Origin: Symsagittifera roscoffensis
Lineage: Eukaryota > Xenacoelomorpha > Acoela > Convolutidae
Assembly: GCF_963678635.1 (NCBI RefSeq)
Contig: NC_087067.1
Location: 48,155,618 to 48,219,617, forward strand
DNA: 64,000 bases
Direction of reading: 5' to 3'
The position numbers and the translations under genes were made by a program. Below, in pieces: positions 10,888 through 21,430 of the stretch (within the stretch, counting starts at the first letter, position 1; each line of letters opens with the position of its first letter). Under the pieces are notes generated by a model. That model saw only the letters and a list, made by a program, of their open reading frames with translations. It ran no database searches and was not told the DNA's origin.

Positions 10888-11574
10888 ACCTCCAACCCCT
10901 CGATCATGTGTTCGTGAGCCGCGCGGTCTAGGTTAAGCCGTCCCTTCGATCTGGGAGCCTCATCCACCTCCATACGTGACTCTGGCCTCGAACCGGCGGC
11001 CGTTCGCTCCTTGGGACTGGCTCCCTTTTGCATGTCGAGCTCTCGTTGTCGCCGCTGGATTTTCTCAAATTCCGATTTTAGCTGTTCGCAATTCGCCGCA
11101 TTCTCTCGCACCCTTTGTTCTTGCTGGTGCTCGGCCTTCAGAATATGGAGTTCCCGCCGCGCTTGGTCCTTTTCAATGATCGCCTAAATCTCTCTCCAGA
11201 TTCGCTTGATTCCTCTCGAGCTTCGCCTGATCCCGGTCAAGATTCGCATTGTTCCTCTCCCTTTGTGTCCCCTCAAGTTCTCTTTTCAGACTACTGAGGT
11301 CAGGATACGCCTGGTAGGTAGTGGGAACTCCCCTGCGACGTACTCGGTTATGTTGCTCAAGCCAGGATTCCTTGCCAAGTCGAATCCTCTCACCCCTCCA
11401 TCCACATTCCAGGACAGCCATCTGGTCTGCTCTTGGTTGGATATGCCATCAGTGGTGTAGCCGACCTTTAAAACCGCTTCTGTTGCAGACTCACTGCATT
11501 CACCCTGTTATTCTAGCTGGAGGATGGCGTCTGTATAATTCATCAAGCACGGGCCTCTTCAGGGCCGCGGGCAT
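10791..11574 (-). pseudogene. Coiled-coil head of the second ORF of the Ty3-type element
   Basis: The first plausible ATG of the downstream ORF on the minus strand is at 11574 (start MPAALKRPVLDELYRR). The same frame is then interrupted by three stops before 11430. It resumes with LGKESWLEQHNRVRRRG and a strong heptad-like tract (RERNNANLDRDQAKLERNQ) at about 11200-11290, and in another frame continues with EQLKSEFEKIQRRQRELD near 11040-11085. This is a coiled-coil or oligomerisation region followed by a low-complexity linker to the SGNH domain. The function is inferred only from composition. Confidence 0.55.
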
Positions 11575-11589
11575 GGGCTTCTAGAATCG

Positions 11590-12070
11590 ATCTGCCATTT
11601 CTATAATCTCTGGTTGATCTTGAGTACTAACCAACTTGTGAATTACCGTACCGTACCAACTTGAGTATTACCGTACCAACTTGAGTACTTGAGAAATATC
11701 GTTTGCAAATATCTTTCGCAAGCGTTGCTGATCGCGAATTTGTTCAAGACCTTCTTTTTCTCTTTCAATTGAGCGTGGTTGGATTGTCGACTTTGTTTAT
11801 CAAATCAATCTGAAAAAAATTCATTTTAAGACTAAGATGTCATGTTCCTAACCTAAAACCCCCTTCATTACTGTAGTTAAAACCTTATCACTCCATTCGT
11901 TCTACTAGAATAATTCAATTAAAAGTTTTTAAGAGCATGCAGATTCATTTTGAGTTTTAGCACCGTCAATTATTTGAAATTTAATTGTCATGCCAATCGC
12001 ATTTAAGATCCTTTTACCTGTTCCGTGCCCCAATACTTAACTTGAGATCCCTTCATGTACCCGACTCAGG
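11590..12070. other. AT-rich stretch between macro-domain and second ORF
   Basis: About 480 bases of AT-rich sequence with no coding signal interrupt the otherwise dense coding on the minus strand. A short direct repeat (taccgtaccaacttgagta, two tandem copies at about 11648-11695) is visible. It may be the natural inter-ORF leader, which could carry a splice or internal start site, or a later insertion. I saw no terminal inverted repeats. Confidence 0.4.
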
Positions 12071-12531
12071 CGATACTCAAGACCACGTGTAGGATAGCAT
12101 ATAGTTCCCTTGGGCTCAACTTGCCCCTGTTCGGGTCATAGACCGGCATTGAGACTTCCGTTATTCTTCTTTCGATCATGAAGTCCCTCTCGCAGTCTCG
12201 TTAGTGCCAACATCACGTGTTCAGGATCGATCGTGTTCTTCTCGCTGACCCTCGTTACTAAGAAGCACAGGTATTTGCCTGGGACTTGTGCTACTGATGG
12301 TGGAAGCGCAGCCATTCCCCCCAGCCCCGGTCTCTGTCTGAATAGAAACTCCACGTTCTGGTATTCTTTCTTGAAGTCGGCCTCCAGTCTTGATTTGAAA
12401 CTCATGTCCGCCTTGATACAGATTGCGCTAGTCCTGTCCCACAGAATGAAGTCGCTATCCGTTATCAGGATGTTCTCCGAGTATTCGTTGGGTATTTCAA
12501 ACTTCGTTTTGAAATTCCGTCCTATGGTAGG
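12071..12531 (-). pseudogene. Macro-domain module following integrase in the Ty3-type element
   Basis: Directly after the integrase ORF stop (TAG at 12532-12534), the same minus-strand frame continues: ITDSDFILWDRTSAICIKAD, then QRPGLGGMAALPPS, GKYLCFLVTRVSEKNT and DPEHVMLALTRLREGL. After a one-base slip near 12178 it continues as VSMPVYDPNRGKLSPREL to a TGA at about 12071. The layout matches macro (ADP-ribose-binding/Poa1-like) domains. It has an N-terminal strand with acidic D, a Gly-rich loop, then the 'GKYLCFLVT' strand, a helix of the counting type (LALTRLREGL), and the terminal strand ending in P-x-YD-x-N-x-G. Known macro domains bind or hydrolyse ADP-ribose derivatives; whether this one does is untested. 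One stop and one frameshift break the copy. Confidence 0.68.
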
Positions 12532-14440
12532 CTAAGCCTCTTCCCAATCCAGTTCCAGTTCGCTCGTTTCTCTCACTTCCCTGAGTTTCTTTATCATCAA
12601 ATTTTTGGTGTGGGTAAGTCCTACCCCCACTCCCCGGACAAAAGTATTTATCGACGTCCCCGTCGATGGTGCTGGGTCCAAATTATCTAGTGGAATCTCG
12701 AGCGGCCTGTCTTTTGCTGTCCAGCCGAAGAGGGGATCCTCCGTTTTCATGTGCTTTCCCGCTGACACGTCGACTTGTTGGATGCTTTGTCCTTCGCCGC
12801 TTCCGTTCTTGACATCGCGCATCCATTCTAATATCCTCAAGTTCGTATTCTCCCTCCTCTCTATCTCGCTCTGTTCCAGGTCCGTCTCTAGTTCTGGTGT
12901 GGAGTAGTTTTCCTGCGGGTAGTGTTCACCATCATTAATAATTTGCCATTCATCGTCGGCTGCTAGTTCGCCCACACTTATTAGCTCTTCGCTTAATTCA
13001 TCTGGCTGTATCTTATCAATCAAGAAGTCATCCCCGTATCTGTTGTACCTCATGCCTGTCCGTTTACGATTACCACTCCTGGTCCCCAATGGTATTGGCA
13101 GGTCTGGTTCCGTCCACTTTGGCACCTCGCTAAGCTCCGGATCGTTCCAGTCTTCTTCCACAAAGGATCCCGCCTCAGAGTCCACTTCTATCTTTTCGTT
13201 GTCATCCAAACTCAAGTTCTCGTTGCCATGATTCTTTTCTCTGGTGCCTTTTTTGTCTACTTCACACGCTGGTTCCACCAGTGGGTATTCAAGTCCCTCC
13301 ATGTTCTGTGGTATGCACCAGTCCTCTGGGGATGGGACATGAGGCTTCAGGTTTTCATAATGTGCTGCTCGCCCCGTACTCAAGCGATAGAACCGTCCTT
13401 GTTGGTGTACTTCCGTTATCATGAATGGTCTTTTCCATTTCTTGAGTAGTTTTTTTGTCCCCTTGGGCGGTATGACATTCTGGAAGACCCACACGTACTG
13501 GCCCACTTCATATGGTTTCGCTTGTAGTATCTTCTCATCATATTTCTTGCGCTGTCTCATTTGTGCTTGCGCAGTGTTCCTCCTGCAGAGCTCGTTTAAT
13601 TTCTGCTGTCTCCTAATCGCCTCTCTCACGTAAGCTTGAGGCGACGTCCTCTTCCCTTCATATTCCGGGTAAAAGAATGTCAGGGGCATTGCTCTCTCCC
13701 TGCTCGTTAACATCATGAAAGGACTGATGCCCGTTGTTGAGTGTTGCGTACTGTTGTACGCCCCTACCACTTGCGGCAGATATTTATCCCAGTCCGTCAT
13801 GTATCTCGAGCAGTACACCCTCAGCATGTTCACCAACGTTCTATTTTGTCTCTCCACCAACCCATTTGTCTGAGGATGGTAGGTCGTTGAGTGCGCTTGG
13901 GCAATGTGCGACCTCTTCATCAATTCTTTCGTCAAGTCTACTACAAAGGCTTTGCCGTTATCGGACTGAAAGTTCATTGGACAACCATACGGCGATAACC
14001 TATGCGTTATCAGGTGGTCACACGTCTCCTCGGCTGAGGCTGTCTGGCACGGAACCGCTTCCGCCAACTTTGTGAAGTGGTCTATTATAAACAGTATCTG
14101 GTTGTATCCTGACTCTGTCATGCAGATCTTTTGATGGTCTATCTGCACCACCTCATTAATTTCAGAGCTTTCAACGGACTTGAGAGGGAATTTCATCTTC
14201 CTTGGGTCTTTCACTTGTAGGCATGCTGGGCATGCATTTGCCCATCTCTGGCATGCTTTCCTTAATCCTGGCCAATCAAACCTGTGAAGTATTCTCTGTT
14301 GTACTTTGTCTATCCCTTGGTGCCCGATTTAATCATGCGATCTGAATAGCACTTCAGTCTGATACAATTGTGGTAGTATGATGAGGTTATGCTTGTGTAT
14401 TATCTTCTCCTCATCTTTTCTCCTGCACGCTACCACCCCA
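12532..14440 (-). pseudogene. Integrase of the Ty3-type element
   Basis: The core frame runs 14214-12532 on the minus strand. It has the DD35E catalytic triad: D26 (VVQIDHQKI), D85 (NFQSDNGKAF) and E121 (NGLVERQNRT), counted from 14214. Upstream, at about 14214-14340, an HHCC zinc-binding region is readable (FRSHD, stop, IGHQG ... CPACLQVKD) with one in-frame TAA near 14330. Downstream is a GPY/F-like module (KKLLKKWKRPFMITEVHQQG), then a long acidic tail (EEDWNDPELSEVP) and GVGVGLTHTKNLMIKKL. The tail is unusually long, about 290 residues after the catalytic core. It ends at a TAG, after which the same frame runs into the macro-domain module. Confidence 0.88.
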
Positions 14441-15919
14441 TCAGCTGTGTGGTAGAGTAATTCTTTTCTTTCTTTGTAGAACTGGCTCAAGATCTTGTAG
14501 CTGTCTTCCTCCAGATCCCCTTTCTCTTTGAACCCATTGGGAGAAGTTGCTTGTCATTTTGTCATTCTTTTGTGCCCTTATCAGGTCCGACAGCCTATAT
14601 CTCGCTTTGACATGCTCTTTTAGTGCCATGATCTGTCCATTCATTTCTCCAGGATTTTGGATGTCATCCTTCAGCTTCACGCATACTATCCTCTTCATGA
14701 TCTTCCTATCCTCTTCCGGTACGAGATTTGCTCTAACATTTGAGTTGCACGATAGTTCCCTGAATGGTTTCCTCGATACCGCAATTTTCTCAAGTTCTTC
14801 ACCTCCTTGTACCTCTTGTTCGTCCAAGTTGTACGTTCCTGAGGAGGGATCTTTTTGTCGTTCCCTGTCGCGGTGTCTCATCTTCTCCTCTGCCAATATC
14901 ATGCATAGACTATCTTGATCGTCGCTGCTCTTTTCCGAATCTTCATCCCATACTTCAAACTCCCCGGACATTTTCTCTTCTCCGGTTTCTTCTTCCTCCG
15001 TGGACGTGGAACACTCCCCGGACTCTTGACCTAGTCCCAGGTTTTCAGCTTCTTCCTTAAACGCCGCTTTCTTTTTCCTAACCTGAGTCCGCTCAAGTAT
15101 GTTATCGGGGATTTTGTCAACCAGTGACCGCACGACTTCTTTGCCATCAGTATCGCTTCCTCTTAAAGAGTCTGCGTTGCCAACTGTTTCATTCCTTCGC
15201 AGTATCGTGACTTCCGGTTCCTCCCTACCCTTTATTTCGTTCACGGGTTTATCATCTGCTAGTTTCTCGAGTAACCTCATCAAGTCCTCATCTATTTGTG
15301 CATCTCCCGTCTTTACCTGTTTGACATCATAGCCTTTTGCCTTGAGCGTCTCCCTCGCAATTTTTGACTTGAGAATTACCCCTATCGGCTTCCCTCGGGT
15401 CTTCTTCAAGATTGTTTTCTCTGGAGATTCTTTTGGTAATTCGGGGTGATCTTCTATCGGTTTGCCTGATTTATCGAGCCATCTCGTGAGTGAAAGACTG
15501 TCATACGTTTCCGTATCCATGAAGGAGAAGCCATCCTTGATTTCAGGCCTATCCGCCTCCCTCTGTTCCTGTATCTCGTAGAACATCGTCTTCTTACTCA
15601 AGCTATCAGCATTTTGATGTTTGTCTCTTGTTCTATGCTCAATGATCATGTTGTACCCGTCCAGGCGAACTATCCACCTCCCAATGTAGCTCTGATCCAT
15701 TGAGTACGTCTTTAGCCAGCTGAGAGCCCTATTGTCGACTCGCAGCTTGAATGGCTCACTGCCTAGGTATGCTCTATATTTCTCGACAAAGGTAACCACC
15801 GCGAACATCTCTGCTTTTGGCGCCCCGTACTTCATTTCCGTATCACTCAAGACTTTGCTCCCGTATGCTATTGGCCTTAAGACTGTCTTCCCTTTCCATT
15901 CTTGTTCTTGATGGAGAAT
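14441..15919 (-). pseudogene. RNase H and long acidic tether of the Ty3-type element
   Basis: The minus strand begins with a Ty3-type RNase H (KYGAPKAEMFAVVTFVEKYR, LRVDNRALSWLKTY, IVRLDGYNMIIEH, KHQNADSLSKK). About 300 residues of charged linker follow (EVWDEDSEKSSDDQDSLC), then helical sequence leading to the integrase zinc finger. The join with RT at about 15850-15920 and the join with integrase at about 14441-14530 are both out of frame. This confirms that the pol ORF is dead in this copy. Confidence 0.85.
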
Positions 15920-17052
15920 TCAAGAAATCGCGACTACCGACGCATCCATATCCAACACGTACATTCCTTTTTCCGTTGGCATCCCTAACAGCGGTGCCTC
16001 GCACAACTCTTTCTTTATTCTCTGGAATGATTCTTCTTTACACTTTATCCCCGACCTCTTCATACATGAAAACACCTCGTCCAGTCGCTCGATGTGGTCT
16101 TCTAGTGTGAGCGTTGCTATTATCACGTCATCCACATAGCACATTACCAGATTGCCGTACTTCTTTGTCACACCTATCAGCGCATGTGCCATCAACCGTT
16201 GAAATGTAGCTGTGGCATTGCAAAGACCAAACGGTATCCGTTTCCATTGAATCAGCCCCAACTCGCAAGCGAACCCTGTTTTTTCTCTTTCTTGCTTCCT
16301 CAGCGGGACCTGCCAGAAGGCCGAACCTAAATCAAGAGTCGTAAAAAATTTTGCGTCACCTTACTTCGAGAGGCTCTCGTCAATCCTAGGTATGGGATAG
16401 GCATCCTTCACCGTGACGGAGTTCAGACACCGAAAGTCACAGCAAAACCTCAATTGGTTGCCTTTCTTTTTGGCCATGACTATTCCACACGCCCACGGTG
16501 ACTTGGATGGTTCTATCATGTCATACTCTAGTAATGTCTCATTTCTTTCCTACATGCCTCTGATTTGTGTGGGGTCATGCGCCTCGCCCCCTCCCTGTGT
16601 GGTACCGCATTCTCTTCAAGTTCTATTTCATGCTCAACAAAATTACAACACCCGATGTCTGCCTTATGTCTCGAAAAAACTTCCTCGTTCCGCTCTAGTA
16701 CGTCCTTGATGGCTTCGAGCTGTTCGTCCGTTATCTTGCCCCTTAAATGTTTGATCTCCGGTAGGACCGGTTTATCACTCTGCATTTCATCTAGTGTGGG
16801 CCGTTCCGAAAAATTCGAACAGCTCGATAGCCCATCGTCTGTCTCTTACTTAAGTGATTTCACAAGACCTGATGAACCTTTTATTTTCTTTAATCGTCTC
16901 AAGATACAAATTTTGTCCCTATGATTGGGACAATCAACAACTTCATTTTGTTTTGAATTTTCAGTCATTTCATATCGAGTTTTAACGGGTAAAGCATATC
17001 CCAGCTTTCTCCCCCTCTGTATCGTGATGGGTATATCAAGAGTATTCAACAA
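15920..17052 (-). pseudogene. Reverse transcriptase of the Ty3-type element, with stops and a probable internal deletion
   Basis: On the minus strand the RT starts with a linker (HLRGKITDEQLEAIKDVL, NEEVFSRHKADIG). It continues with fingers/palm motifs (IEPSKSPWACGIVMAKKKG, LRFCCDFRCLN, YPIPRIDESLSK, a TAA stop, then FFTTLDLGSAFWQVPLRKQ) and the primer-grip side (WKRIPFGLCNATATFQRL). The catalytic box is CYVDDVIIAT at about 16111-16140. Only about 30 residues after YVDD the sequence jumps to RIKKELCEAPLLGMP and VLDMDASVVAIS, which normally lie much further on. I infer that roughly 80 codons of thumb/connection are deleted. It belongs to Ty3-like (Metaviridae-type) elements. Confidence 0.86.
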
Positions 17053-17229
17053 GACACTGACGCAGAGACCGCTCTTGGTTACAGAGAAGGATCTTCCTAA
17101 AACAGCAGCACTTTGACTATTAGGATTTGGGACTATGCATACTTGCTTGTTTATCTCTTAGTTCATTGTAATTTTTCATTCGCAAGCTTACAATTGCCGC
17201 TTCGTTCGCCTTCAGCCTCACCCTCCTAC

Positions 17230-18231
17230 TCAAGAATACCGGTGCTTTATTTTCATCGCTATTATTAAATTTACCGGTTTAATTGCGTACCTCCTATCCG
17301 GGTTCCGTATCGTGAACAACGCATTGTTTAAATCAATTGTTAAGTCGAAGTTCCTGATGAAGTCTCTGCCTAAAATGAACTGGTCAGACTCATCTAGGTT
17401 TTCTGCTACAAAAAAGCTCATCCACAGATTGCGTTCCCCCAGATTTAGGGCTATTATTGGTGTTCTGCCTAGCACCCGCAGCGCCCCTTTGTTAGCAGCT
17501 GACAACCGTATTCTCGAGTCTATCAAGTCATCTTTGTTGAAGCCCAATCGTTCCCAAGTTTCGATTGGTATTACACTCAAGACCGCTCCAGTATCGAGTA
17601 ACCCACGCAACTGAGTCTTCTTGCCACTTATGTCAAGCACATGTGCTGATACGTCTGCCTCTGTCCCGATGTGCATTGCATCTTCCTCCAGCATGGCGCA
17701 GTGTCCAATCGATCTCATCTTTAGTTCTTCTTTGCCCACGTAGATTTGCCCCACTAGATCTTCATCACATGTTATCTTTGTTTTCGTGTAGATGTTTATC
17801 CCATCTATATTCAACATCACCTCATGCGGACCATAAGCTTCTGTATATCTGTTGTCCACACGTACCGCCTTGCTGCCACCTCTCGTGAGTAGCGCCCTCA
17901 AGGCTCTAGAAGTCGTCTGTGGGCTTATCGCACTCAAGTAATCTGCGTATACGTCGATGTGCATTATTGTCTGGTCGCTGGGTTCGCTTAAATTCCTTGT
18001 CACCTCATGGCCACCTACAGTGATTAGTGACATTATCCTGGCTCCGATTTTTGTTATGCCAAATGGCTTTCCCGTCACCATTTTCAGAGTGTTGCAACTT
18101 CCACTCTTTGTCGACCCTGCTACAGCTTCTGGCACTGGCACCGAGCAACTTAACGTCTCATTCAATCTCTGTCTGTCGATCTCTTGCTTCAACCGTTGCT
18201 CTATTTCCTTCGTCGCTAGGTCCTGTTTCAC
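17230..18231 (-). pseudogene. Retropepsin-like aspartic protease of the Ty3-type element
   Basis: The minus-strand frame has about 333 codons. The active site is LRGLLDTGAVLSVIP (DTGA at residues 213-216, about 17584-17595). The downstream hydrophobic-hydrophobic-G motif (FILGRDFIRNFDL) lies about 80 residues later, the usual spacing for a single-lobe retropepsin that dimerises. An N-terminal helical, charged segment (KEIEQRLKQEIDRQRL) precedes it. This frame itself is undisturbed, but it is not continuous with gag or RT. It probably processed a Gag-Pol precursor when the element was active. Confidence 0.85.
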
Positions 18232-18307
18232 CTTGTTAATCGCCTCTGACGCCGCTTTCTCCTAATTTATCTCTAGGGCATTCCTGGCCGTGGCCTCTAT
18301 CGCACTA

Positions 18308-18643
18308 TTAACTTGCGTTACAGCCTTCACTGTCTTCGTTGGCAATTCCGTACTCGGTGCTTCCAAGTTTTTTTGTTTCAAACTCAGTTTGTCTATTTCT
18401 CTGATTCTTCACCGCCGCTAATGCCAATTTATGCTTGGGGTGACTCTGGTTCTTGACTGCCTCCCAAAACAAAGGACAGTCCATCCTGAAGTGCCCCTCC
18501 TGATTGCAGAAGAAGCATCTTGCACCTATTTTGATGATTAAGCCACTATAGTACTCGTGTTCCTCCATCTTGCTCATATCTTCCTCATCTGGTGCATATC
18601 CCAGACTCTTCATGCCCTGCTTGTATGTTGTGCAATCCGCCAC
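18308..18643 (-). pseudogene. Nucleocapsid part of Gag with zinc knuckles
   Basis: A classic CCHC knuckle (CFFCNQEGHFRMDC; C-x2-C-x4-H-x4-C) lies near 18479-18520. A first knuckle (CANCGSADH, then HVADC in the next frame) sits at about 18640-18690 and is split by a frameshift at about 18647. Two knuckles followed by a basic tail (PKHKLALAAVKNQRNRQ) are typical of Gag nucleocapsid, which binds genomic RNA. Confidence 0.85.
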
Positions 18644-19578
18644 GTGATGATATGATCAGCTGACCCGCAGTTCGCGCATGATCTACGTTTGTCCATGTCA
18701 TCTCTAGGCTTGTACCATGACGACCTTTGTGGTTGGCTCCCCCCTTGCATGTTCCTGTTATCCGAATATGTGTATTTCTTGGGCTTCATTAGCATGTGCT
18801 CTCTTGACTTCTGTCTCATCTCTTCTGGAGTCGTTGCATTGTCTTTCGACAATGTAAAGTACGTTGCTAACATTGTTCTCAAGTCATCACTTTTTACCCC
18901 ATCAATGAACTTTGAGGCGATGCTAAAGTTTCTTCTGTTCGTTGACTCTTCAGGGTCATTTCTTCGTCTCAAGCTCTCGAGATCATCTAGGAATCGATCA
19001 ATCAATTCATCGTCCCGTTGCCTTCTCTTTTCAAATCGCATCATCGCTTGATGACCCTTCATGCCTGGCCCGAATCGATTCAACAATATCTCGAAGATTT
19101 TATCCGCAGTGTCGCGTTCCTCTTCCTTCTTCGCAACTACGCATTTCAACGCCGTGCCTTCTAAGTTGCTGAGTATTGCTGTGCATGCTTGTCTCTCGTC
19201 GTTCAAGTTGTCTTGTTCCAAGTGTAATCTCATGACTTCTACCCAAGTATCAATGCATCCGTCTGAATCATCCTTGAATTCTTTCGGTTTTTTGAAAGTT
19301 TTCCTGGATTTGCTACCTCTTCTGTCACTCGAGTTGGTGTTCCTCGTGGCGAAGGCTTCTAGTGTCCTGTTCATCATCTCCCAGGTGCTTGCACACGTTA
19401 TAGCATCCGGTTCCACGTTATTGTGAGTCGTGGAATCTCCTGGACCAATCGTCGTAATTGCTGTTCCACTTTTCATAATTGTTTTGCCCCCCCCCCCCCG
19501 GTGCTGTGCTCGCCGCATCCCGGGGTAATGGTAACGGTGTTGATTGCCGCTTGTTCCGTTGTGGTTCCACGAAGTCAA
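18610..19578 (-). pseudogene. Capsid-like part of Gag of the Ty3-type element
   Basis: The minus strand encodes a retrotransposon Gag capsid-like region: FKDDSDGCIDTWVEVMRLHL, ACTAILSNLEGTALKCVVAK, ILLNRFGPGMKGHQAMMRFE and ELIDRFLDDLESLRRR. This is the pattern of the retrotrans_gag family. It is joined to the N-terminal Gag segment by a one-base shift near 19430, and to the nucleocapsid by another near 18647. The first 40 codons of this frame (upstream of about 19440) are only a shadow of the N-terminal segment. Confidence 0.82.
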
Positions 19579-20560
19579 CTCTGTTGCCTTGCGTTCGATC
19601 TGCTGCCGGCCTGTCCTGTGACGTAGAGTTTCTCAAGATGGCGTCTAGTTTTGCCTCTATTGCACATGAACTCTCAGCCTGGTCCCTACTCATTGTGTCC
19701 ATTCTTGTTTCCAGACTCCCCAAATGGCTGTTGACAGCATCATATCGTTGTTTCATTTCTTGCAAGTCTTTTTTGATGTTCTTCTCTTGTTCTTCGTCAG
19801 TGGCGTCTACCTTGTCTGACATCTGCTGAAGCTTTTCCTCTGTTGCCCTGGCCAGGTTGAAATAGCTGTCCAGGTACTCGTGTTTGTTGTATCTTAATTC
19901 TATCTTTATTACCTCTCTATCCTCCTCACTGTGTTTCATTTTCTTGTCGATCTGATCTAGCTTTGCCATCAAATCGCCCAGCTCAAGAGGAGTTGTTTTT
20001 TCATAGTTAGGTGTTGCTCCATCGGTGTCTGCTGCCCCTTGCTTGACCTGGTCATCGTCTTGGTTCGCTTCTGTTGTTATCGTGGAAACTGTCCCAAATG
20101 TTCTGCCTTTCTCGGCTTTTGGTTCTTCCGCTGCTACGTCTCTCGACTTCATTCCGACCATCATCGCTATCTTCTCTGTAAACGACGTTCTTTCTACTTG
20201 AGATTTGTCCTTTATTGTTTCTGGCGTCTTTCCCGTCGTGTCTTCCATAGTGTCTATCGGTGAGAATTCCTTCGACTTTTGGTTTTGTTCCTCCGCATTC
20301 GGCATCGGTGTTGATTCCGTTGTCTTCTTCTCCACCTCATCAACACTCTGGTCTGGTGTCTCTAGATCGATCTCAATGGCAGGTTCCCTCTGTTTCTCCT
20401 GTGCGCTCTCTTTCATACTTCTTGTGTTGACCATGCTCACTGAAAAGTTCTTCCTTGTTATGCTTGGTCCCATCACTTTCATTTTTTGCTGCGATGAGTT
20501 ATATTTTGTCTTTGACCCAGTAGCTCTTTTTTCAGCTATCGGTACCCTACTTCGTCTCAT
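19418..20560 (-). pseudogene. N-terminal Gag segment of the Ty3-type element
   Basis: The minus-strand ATG at 20560 (start MRRSRVPIAEKRATG) follows an AT-rich leader and is the likely Gag start. The protein is charged. A basic head precedes acidic, Ser/Thr-rich sequence. A long coiled-coil stretch follows at about 19700-19960 (LMAKLDQIDKKMKHSEEDRE, EEKLQQMSDKVDATDEEQ). A Gly run encoded by a 15-bp homopolymer (G on this strand, about 19485-19499) is next, and then WNSNYDDWSRRFHDS. The frame stops at 19418, and a single-base slip near 19430 connects it to the capsid segment. The homopolymer is an obvious slippage site. Confidence 0.78.
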
Positions 20561-20829
20561 TATTTTTACTTACAATTATTACTATTTGCAGTATTACTAT
20601 ATACAAAATTCTACTCTAAGAATAAAATCTCTTATGATAAAATTAGTAAAAAGAAATTTACAATATAATAAAAACAACGTTTCCTATTCTTTTTTAAGCT
20701 TTATGAAAAATTTATTCATTCGTGATTCCCACAGTACCGAATCTATCGCAATTTAACATTCCGACTAGTCCTATTGCTTTTAATTTAGCGATTAGTTATT
20801 TCAACCTGTCTTAGTACTCTTTAGTACCG
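20561..20829 (-). other. AT-rich leader upstream of Gag
   Basis: This is the presumed 5' untranslated leader of the Ty3-type element, reading toward Gag on the minus strand. It is strongly AT-rich. I could not identify a tRNA primer-binding site with confidence, nor paired LTRs: no copy of this leader was recognised near 7000. The 3' LTR appears to be missing. Confidence 0.4.
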
Positions 20830-21430
20830 TCACCCCACTTTTTTATACTGTTCCAAGACTTCCCGTTACTATCCCAACTCTTCTATGTACTGTCCCAAGC
20901 TTTCTCTCTACTGTCCCAAGAGTACTCGGTGCTGTCCCAGTACTTCTTGTTAGTGTTCCAAGACCACTGTCCCAAGACCCTTGCCCCAAGACTACTGTCC
21001 CAAGACTACTGTCCCAAGACTACTGTCCCAAGACTACTGTCCCAGGACTGGTGTCCCAAGACTACTGTCCCAAGACCACTGTCCCAAGACCACTGATCCA
21101 AGACCAGTGTCCCAAGACCACTGTCCCAAGACCACTGTCCCAAGACCACTGTACCAAGACCAGTGTCCCAAGACCGCGCCGTCCCAAGACTGCACTGTCC
21201 CAAGACTGCACTGTCCCAAGACCGTACCGTCCCAAGACCGTACCAAGACTGCTCTGGCCCAAGACTGTCCCAAGACTGTCCCAAGACTGCACCGTCCCAA
21301 GACTGTCCCAAGACTGCACTGTCCCAAGACTGTCCCAAGACTGTCCCAAGACTGCACTGCCCCAAGACAGTCCCCAGACTGCACTGTCCCAAGTCTTCTT
21401 CGGTACTGTCCCAAGACTTGTCACCAAGTG
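20830..21430. repeat. Minisatellite of 11/14/16-bp units (CAAGAC..CTGTCC)
   Basis: An array based on ccaagactactgtc-type units is degenerate at its left end (about 20830-20950) and regular from about 20957 to 21390. Units are mostly 14 bp to about 21180, then 16 bp and 11 bp (ccaagactgcactgt and ccaagactgtc). Open reading frames on both strands across the array are a by-product of the repeat. It lies immediately upstream of the Gag leader and contains the left border of the 3.7-kb duplication (21302). Confidence 0.9.

Noticed and set aside
12605..15332. Several plus-strand frames opposite integrase and RNase H
   Set aside because: Ser/Leu-rich antisense shadows of the minus-strand pol ORF.
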